Source: an uncultured Eubacteriales bacterium | GTDB lineage: Bacteria; Bacillota; Clostridia; Oscillospirales; Oscillospiraceae | Assembly: GCA_900552475.1 (NCBI GenBank) | Contig: USAC01000079.1 | Span: forward strand, 1 to 8,594 | Reading direction: 5' to 3' | DNA length: 8,594 nucleotides | Shown here: piece by piece, positions 4,813 through 8,594 of the stretch | How the letters are laid out: every line of letters begins with the position of its first letter | How positions within the stretch are numbered: position 1 is the stretch's first letter | Program-made: the position numbers and the translations under genes | The notes under the pieces: generated by a model | The model's input: only the letters and a program-made list of their open reading frames with translations | What the model was told of the DNA's origin: nothing | The model's database searches: none

Positions 4813-7617
4813 TTACTTCTTCTTCCGCGCGGCGCGCTTGATCTTGATCTCACGCTTCACCATATAGGGCAGAATCGCCTTCATCTTGTCCTCCGAGGCG
4901 ACCATCGTGCTGCACTCCGGGCGCTCGCGGTGGAGGTGGATCGCGTCAAAGGCGCACTTCGTGGTGCACACGCCGCAGCCGATGCACTTGTTCGGGTCAA
5001 CGACGCTCGCGCCGCAGCCGAGACAGCGCGCCGTCTCCGCGCGCACCTGCTCCTCGGTGAAGGCGACGCGCTCGTCGCGGAACGTCCGGCGCAGCGCCTC
5101 GTTATAGCCGATGCGCTGGCGCGGGGTCGTGTCGTAGCTGTCGATGGGGATGAGGGCGTTTTTCTTGTCGAGCTCGATGAACTGGCGGCGGTTGCGGCCG
5201 ATCGTGAGGTGCGCGCCCTGCACATAGCGGTGCAGGCTGATGGCGCCCTCCTTGCCCGCGGCGATGGCGTCGATGGCGAATTTCTGCCCTGTCACCGCGT
5301 CGCCGCCGGCGAAGATATCCGGCTCGGCGGTCTGTCCGGTCACGGGATCGGTCACGGCCGTCCCGTTCGGGCGCAGCTCCACGGCCGTCCCGGTGAGGAG
5401 CGTGCGCCAGTCGGCCTTCTGGCCGATGCAGTAGAGTACCGTCGTGCAGGCGGTCTCCTCGGTCTGTTCATCGTCGAACACGGGGGCAAAGCGCCCCTCG
5501 TCGTTCTTCACGCGCAGGCACTTGCGCAGCCGGATGCCCGTGCAGACGCCGTCCGCGGAGGTGATCTCCGTCTGGCCCCAGCCCGCGCGGATCACGACGC
5601 CGTCGCGCTCGCACTCGCTGCGGTCCTCCTCGCCCATAGGCATCTCGTCATAGCCCTCGAGACAGTACATCGTCACGCTCTCCGCGCCGCAGCGCACCGC
5701 CGTGCGCGCGACGTCCGCCGCGATGTTGCCGCCGCCGATGACGACGACCCTGCCGCTGAGCGCCTTCTCGCCGCGCAGGTTGACCGCGCGCATGAAGTCG
5801 ATACCCGCCTCCACGCCGCGCGCGTCGTCACCCGGCACGCCGAGCCGACCGCCGGACTGCAATCCGACGGCGAGGTAGAAGCCCTTGTAGCCCTCCTCGC
5901 GCAGCTGCGCGATCGTCACGTCGCGGCCGACCTCCACGCCGGTACGGAATTCCACGCCCAGCTCGCGCAGCACGTCGATCTCCGCCTCGACGACGTCCTT
6001 CTCCAGCCGGAAGCTGGGGATACCGTTCATGAGCATGCCGCCCGTACGCGCTTCCTTTTCAAATACGGTGGGGCGGTAGCCCTTCTCGGCGAGGTAGTAC
6101 GCGCAGCTCAGGCCCGCGGGGCCGCCGCCGATGATGGCAATCTTCTCGCTGAACTCGCCGTCGACCTTGGGGATGACCTTCTCGGGGACGAAGCGGGTCG
6201 CGGCGTCGAGATCCTGCTGCGCGATAAAGCGCTTGACCTCGTCGATGGCGACGGCCTGATCGATCGTCCCGCGCGTGCAGGCATCCTCGCAGCGGCGGTT
6301 GCAGATGCGGCCGCAGACGGCGGGGAAGGGATTTTCGCGCTTGATGAGCTGCAGCGCCTCGCGGTACTTGCCCTGTGCGGCGAGCTTGAGATAGCCCTGC
6401 ACGGCGATGTGCGCGGGACAGGCCGTCTTGCACGGCGCAGTGCCGGTCTCATAGCAGTTGACGCGGTTTTTATCGCGGTAGTCGATGGCCCACTTCTCCG
6501 GGCCCCACTTTACCTCGTCGGGCAGCTCCTGGCGCGGGTACTCGATGAAGCCGTCCTTCGTGCAGAGCTTCTGGCCGAGCTTGACCGCGCCGGCGGGACA
6601 GTATTCCACGCAGCGGCCACAGGCGACGCACTTGTCGCTCTCCACCTTCGCGGCGTAGGCGCTGCGGGACATGTTCGGGGTGTTGAAGAGCTGGCTCGTG
6701 CGCAGAGCGTTGCAGACGTTGACGTTGCAGTTGCAGATGCCGAAGATCTTCTGCTCGCCGTCGATGTTCGTGATCTGGTGGACAAAGCCGTTTTCCTCGG
6801 CCTTGCGGAAGATCTCCAGCGCCTCCTCCTTTGTGATGTACTCGCCGCGCTGCGTCTCAACGATGTAGGTCGCCATGTCGCCCACGGCGATGCACCAGCT
6901 CTCGGCGTCGTCGCCGCAGCCCTCGCCGAGGTACTCCTTGCTCGCGCGGCAGGAGCACATGCTCTTGGCATACTTGCCTTCGTACTTATCGAGCCAGTAG
7001 GAGATTTTCTCCAGCCCGATGGCCTCCTGCTCCGTCTCGATGGCCTTCTCCACGGGGATGACGTGCATGCCGATGCCCGCGCCGCCCGGAGGAACCATGG
7101 GGGTGATCTTCTCGAGCGGGAGGAACGTCATCCGCTCGAAGAAGGCCGCGACCTCCGGGTGCTCGTCCATCTGGCTGCGGCGCATGTTGAAAAACTCCGC
7201 GCTGCCCGGCACAAACTGCGGCAGGACATAGCGCTTTTCGTGGTTCGGATTCTTGCCGTCGAGGTTTTCCCAATTGTACTCGATCAGGCCCACCCACGCC
7301 ATGTCGTCGAGGAGCTTCTGCAGCGGCTCGCGCTCCATCTTCGTCAGCGTCATCAGCTGCTCGATCGTCTTCGGCTTGCGCACGCCCATCTTGAGCGCGA
7401 CATCCGCCATCTCGTCGGTCACCATCGCCGCAAGGCCCCAGTACTCGGGGTCGTTGCCCTTCACGCCCTTGAGCTTCACCGGCACGCGGTCGGTGATGGT
7501 CTGGACGAGCTTTGCGACCTTTTCACGGGGCTGATCCGTCACGGGGATCGTGAAATTCAGCTTTTCCTGCTCCAGCGGGAAGGCTGTCGGGCGGTCGCCA
7601 TTGATGTTCTTTCCCAT
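4813..7617 (-). CDS. Large Fe-S/FAD/NAD(P) oxidoreductase: N-terminal Cys-rich domain, ferredoxin, GltD-like core, C-terminal ferredoxin
   Basis: This is a 934-residue soluble protein with no signal peptide or membrane segment. Domains in order: about 55-135, a helix-rich segment that looks winged-helix-like; about 136-320, a Cys-rich module (Cys221, 223, 234, 242, then Cys295, 297, 302); 330-340, a [4Fe-4S] motif DKCVACGRCVEYCP; 388-447, the GltD/NfnB-type double-cluster region (Cys396, 400, 435, 439, 443, 447); FAD fold from IIGGGPAGL (495-503); NAD(P) fold from VIGGGNIAAD (626-635); second FAD motif FAGGDAVTG (769-777); and 865-888, CLGCG plus the ferredoxin motif CIGCGVCTTKC. It should pass electrons between NAD(P)H and ferredoxin or a partner enzyme; the exact reaction is unknown. 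The ATG at 7617 has AGAGGAG 7 bases upstream. It is the first gene of the operon, one base before hypA. The C-terminus is basic (KIKRAARKKK). Confidence 0.9.
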   Translation of the reverse strand: MGKNINGDRPTAFPLEQEKLNFTIPVTDQPREKVAKLVQTITDRVPVKLKGVKGNDPEYWGLAAMVTDEMADVALKMGVRKPKTIEQLMTLTKMEREPLQKLLDDMAWVGLIEYNWENLDGKNPNHEKRYVLPQFVPGSAEFFNMRRSQMDEHPEVAAFFERMTFLPLEKITPMVPPGGAGIGMHVIPVEKAIETEQEAIGLEKISYWLDKYEGKYAKSMCSCRASKEYLGEGCGDDAESWCIAVGDMATYIVETQRGEYITKEEALEIFRKAEENGFVHQITNIDGEQKIFGICNCNVNVCNALRTSQLFNTPNMSRSAYAAKVESDKCVACGRCVEYCPAGAVKLGQKLCTKDGFIEYPRQELPDEVKWGPEKWAIDYRDKNRVNCYETGTAPCKTACPAHIAVQGYLKLAAQGKYREALQLIKRENPFPAVCGRICNRRCEDACTRGTIDQAVAIDEVKRFIAQQDLDAATRFVPEKVIPKVDGEFSEKIAIIGGGPAGLSCAYYLAEKGYRPTVFEKEARTGGMLMNGIPSFRLEKDVVEAEIDVLRELGVEFRTGVEVGRDVTIAQLREEGYKGFYLAVGLQSGGRLGVPGDDARGVEAGIDFMRAVNLRGEKALSGRVVVIGGGNIAADVARTAVRCGAESVTMYCLEGYDEMPMGEEDRSECERDGVVIRAGWGQTEITSADGVCTGIRLRKCLRVKNDEGRFAPVFDDEQTEETACTTVLYCIGQKADWRTLLTGTAVELRPNGTAVTDPVTGQTAEPDIFAGGDAVTGQKFAIDAIAAGKEGAISLHRYVQGAHLTIGRNRRQFIELDKKNALIPIDSYDTTPRQRIGYNEALRRTFRDERVAFTEEQVRAETARCLGCGASVVDPNKCIGCGVCTTKCAFDAIHLHRERPECSTMVASEDKMKAILPYMVKREIKIKRAARKKK

Positions 7618-7645
7618 GCTTTGTCTCCTCTTTCAGCTTCATAGT

Positions 7646-7679
7646 CCGGCCTTTTTCCGCGAAAAGCGGGAAAATCCGG
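7646..7679 (-). repeat. Hairpin in the leader of the oxidoreductase operon
   Basis: CCGG (7646-7649) pairs with CCGG (7676-7679), TTTT (7653-7656) with AAAA (7671-7674), and CCGC (7657-7660) with GCGG (7666-7669), around the loop GAAAA. It lies between the predicted minus-strand start (near 7696) and the ribosome binding site. It has no terminating U-run, so it may affect transcript stability or translation. Confidence 0.5.
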
Positions 7680-7702
7680 CATGTGATGTGCTCTATGTTA
7701 CC

Positions 7703-7731
7703 ATTTTAACTATTTTCTCCGCAAAAGTCTA
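7703..7731 (-). promoter_or_regulatory. Predicted promoter for the oxidoreductase-hypA-hypB operon
   Basis: On the minus strand TAGACT (7731-7726) and TAAAAT (7708-7703) are separated by 17 bases, matching the consensus at 4 of 6 and 5 of 6 positions. Transcription would start near 7696, giving a leader of about 80 bases. The -35 abuts the -35 of the divergent regulator promoter. Confidence 0.6.
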
Positions 7732-7761
7732 TTGACGCATTCCATGAACCTGTGCTACCAT
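7732..7761 (+). promoter_or_regulatory. Predicted promoter for the GntR-family regulator
   Basis: TTGACG (7732-7737) and TACCAT (7756-7761) are separated by 18 bases, with 5 of 6 and 4 of 6 consensus matches. Transcription would start near 7768, only a few bases before the TGGTCCGACCA operator. A regulator bound there would block its own promoter. Confidence 0.55.
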
Positions 7762-7771
7762 TTTATATGGT
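7757..7771. repeat. Second inverted repeat ACCAT-N5-ATGGT beside the operator
   Basis: ACCAT (7757-7761) and ATGGT (7767-7771) form an inverted repeat across five bases. It overlaps the predicted -10 of the regulator promoter and ends two bases before the TGGTCCGACCA operator. It also contains one copy of the direct repeat TACCATTTTA (7756-7765); the other copy is at 7699-7708. It could be a second, weaker binding site. Confidence 0.45.
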
Positions 7772-7773
7772 CG

Positions 7774-7784
7774 TGGTCCGACCA
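7774..7784. promoter_or_regulatory. FadR/GntR-type operator TGGTCCGACCA
   Basis: TGGTCCGACCA is a perfect inverted repeat with a one-base centre. It fits the TGGT-N3-ACCA pattern of the FadR/LldR branch of GntR regulators and matches the core of the E. coli FadR site, TGGTCNGACCA. It lies 17 bases before the start codon of a FadR-type regulator gene, at or just after the predicted transcription start. That strongly suggests autoregulation. Confidence 0.75.
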
Positions 7785-7801
7785 GGAAAGGAGACTGCAT
7801 T

Positions 7802-8497
7802 ATGCCGTTTCAGGAAATCGTCGCGCCCTCCATCCGCGAGCTCTTCGTCCAGCAGCTCACGGGGCTGATCCTCTCGGGCGAGCTGCGCCCGGGCGACCGC
7901 CTGCCCACCGAGCGGGAGCTGGCCGACGAGATGAAAATCAGCAAAACCGTCGTCCACGAGGGGATCCGTGAGCTGCGGCGGCAGGGCTTTCTCGACGTCT
8001 CGTCCCGCCGGGGCGTGACGGTCGCGGACTATGCCCAGACGGGCAGTCTCGAGACGCTCATGGCCATCATGGACTATCACGGGGGGCTTCCCGACCGCAA
8101 GACGGCCTGCAGCATCCTCGAGCTGCGCGACTATCTCGAGGCCCCGGCGATGGAGCACCTCGCCGCGCATCACACGGAGGCGGATCTCGCCGCGCTGCGC
8201 GCGCTGCAGCAGCAGGCGGAGGAGGCATCCGTGCGCGGGGAGGAGGAGTTTGCCGAGGCACTGCTGCGCTATCACCGCGGCATCACGTTTTTAAGCGGCA
8301 ACACGATTACGCCGCTCATCTTCAACGCCTTCCGCAAGGTGAACCTCGAGTTCTGGCGGGGGTATATCCGCGGCGCGGGCACGGGGCGCTGTCTCGAGAC
8401 GCTCCGCCGGTTCACGGACTATATCGAGCGCGGCGAGGGCCGCGCCGCGGCTGAGCTTCTGCGCGAGGGTCTTGCGCAGTTCCGTGAGAGCATCTGA
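7802..8497 (+). CDS. FadR/GntR-family transcriptional regulator (wHTH plus FCD-type domain)
   Basis: This is a 231-residue DNA-binding regulator. Residues about 10-75 form the GntR winged helix, with LRPGDRLPTERELADEM (28-44) and a recognition region around ISKTVVHEGIRELRRQGFL. Residues about 95-228 are an all-helical FCD-type ligand domain with RYHRGITFLSGN (156-167). The usual FCD metal ligands are mostly absent: the Asp four residues before His158 is Leu154, and the later His positions are not His. The domain may therefore bind its effector without metal, as E. coli FadR does with acyl-CoA; the effector is unknown. The ATG at 7802 has AAGGAG 8 bases upstream. The gene diverges from the oxidoreductase operon over a 184-bp spacer holding a matching operator, so it probably controls itself and perhaps that operon. 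The stop is TGA. Confidence 0.92.
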   Translation: MPFQEIVAPSIRELFVQQLTGLILSGELRPGDRLPTERELADEMKISKTVVHEGIRELRRQGFLDVSSRRGVTVADYAQTGSLETLMAIMDYHGGLPDRKTACSILELRDYLEAPAMEHLAAHHTEADLAALRALQQQAEEASVRGEEEFAEALLRYHRGITFLSGNTITPLIFNAFRKVNLEFWRGYIRGAGTGRCLETLRRFTDYIERGEGRAAAELLREGLAQFRESI

Positions 8498-8518
8498 GGG
8501 GCGGTTTGTTCCGACGTA

Positions 8519-8584
8519 GGAATGGCGGTAAAATCGGCTTGTCTTTCCTCCGGCGGGTGACTTTCTGTTCGCACAGAAAGTCAC
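8519..8584 (+). repeat. Dispersed repeat, copy 2, with perfect 12-bp hairpin (runs toward the right edge)
   Basis: The first part (8519-8557) aligns with 3340-3379. It runs straight into a perfect hairpin, GTGACTTTCTGT (8557-8568) with ACAGAAAGTCAC (8573-8584), loop TCGC. The next bases complete AAGTCACAAAAG (8578-8589), close to AAGTCACACAAAAG at 3730-3743 in the other repeat region. No U-run follows the hairpin, so it is a poor terminator even though it begins just past the regulator's stop. The element probably continues beyond the window. Confidence 0.6.
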
Positions 8585-8594
8585 AAAAGATGCG

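Noticed and set aside
4795..7644. A 949-codon open frame on the plus strand, antisense to the oxidoreductase
   Set aside because: Its translation is low-complexity Ala/Arg/Leu/His-rich text with no family signature and no ribosome binding site. Long antisense frames are expected opposite high-GC genes. The minus-strand frame has clear motifs.
8291..8584. A 97-codon minus-strand frame at the right edge
   Set aside because: It begins inside the repeat hairpin and then runs antisense to the end of the regulator gene; its translation there mirrors the antisense pattern seen elsewhere.
1..8594. CRISPR array, tRNA/rRNA genes, insertion sequence or phage genes
   Set aside because: No regularly spaced repeats, no tRNA cloverleaf or rRNA signature, no transposase or integrase motif and no attachment-site duplication were seen on either strand.

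Overview
The window looks like chromosomal DNA from a high-GC, low-oxygen member of the Bacillota (Clostridia, something like Oscillospiraceae). This is an inference. It rests on strong AGGAG-type ribosome binding sites, a pyruvate kinase with the extra C-terminal PEP-utiliser-like domain common in Bacillota, an oxygen-sensitive multi-cluster Fe-S flavoprotein, and nickel chaperones. No RNA gene, CRISPR array, transposase or phage gene was found.

Layout. (1) 1-46, minus: the first 15 codons of an unidentified gene with a clear ribosome binding site. (2) 47-293: an AT-richer spacer that, on the minus strand, holds a series of hairpins ending in a strong intrinsic terminator only about 30 bases before that gene's start. 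This suggests an attenuator or riboswitch-like leader. (3) 294-2033, minus: pyruvate kinase. (4) 2034-2219: a divergent promoter region with a perfect 18-bp palindrome. (5) 2220-3329, plus: a galactokinase frame complete except for an in-frame TAG at codon 35. (6) 3330-3793: no gene; a probable dispersed repeat, then a 14-bp hairpin and a two-way terminator. (7) 7617 down to 3794, minus: a tight three-gene operon with 1-base gaps, made of a 934-residue Fe-S/FAD/NAD(P) oxidoreductase, hypA and hypB. (8) 7618-7801: back-to-back promoters with a TGGTCCGACCA operator. (9) 7802-8497, plus: a FadR/GntR-type regulator. (10) 8498-8594: the start of a second copy of the dispersed repeat.

How the parts may fit. 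Pyruvate kinase and galactokinase point to sugar catabolism and probably have separate divergent promoters. The regulator most likely represses its own promoter and perhaps the oxidoreductase-hypA-hypB operon. That operon pairs an electron-transfer flavoprotein with nickel-delivery proteins and contains no nickel enzyme or other hyp gene. This orphan arrangement is the most interesting functional unit here. Second are the structured leader at 79-293 and the amber-interrupted galactokinase.
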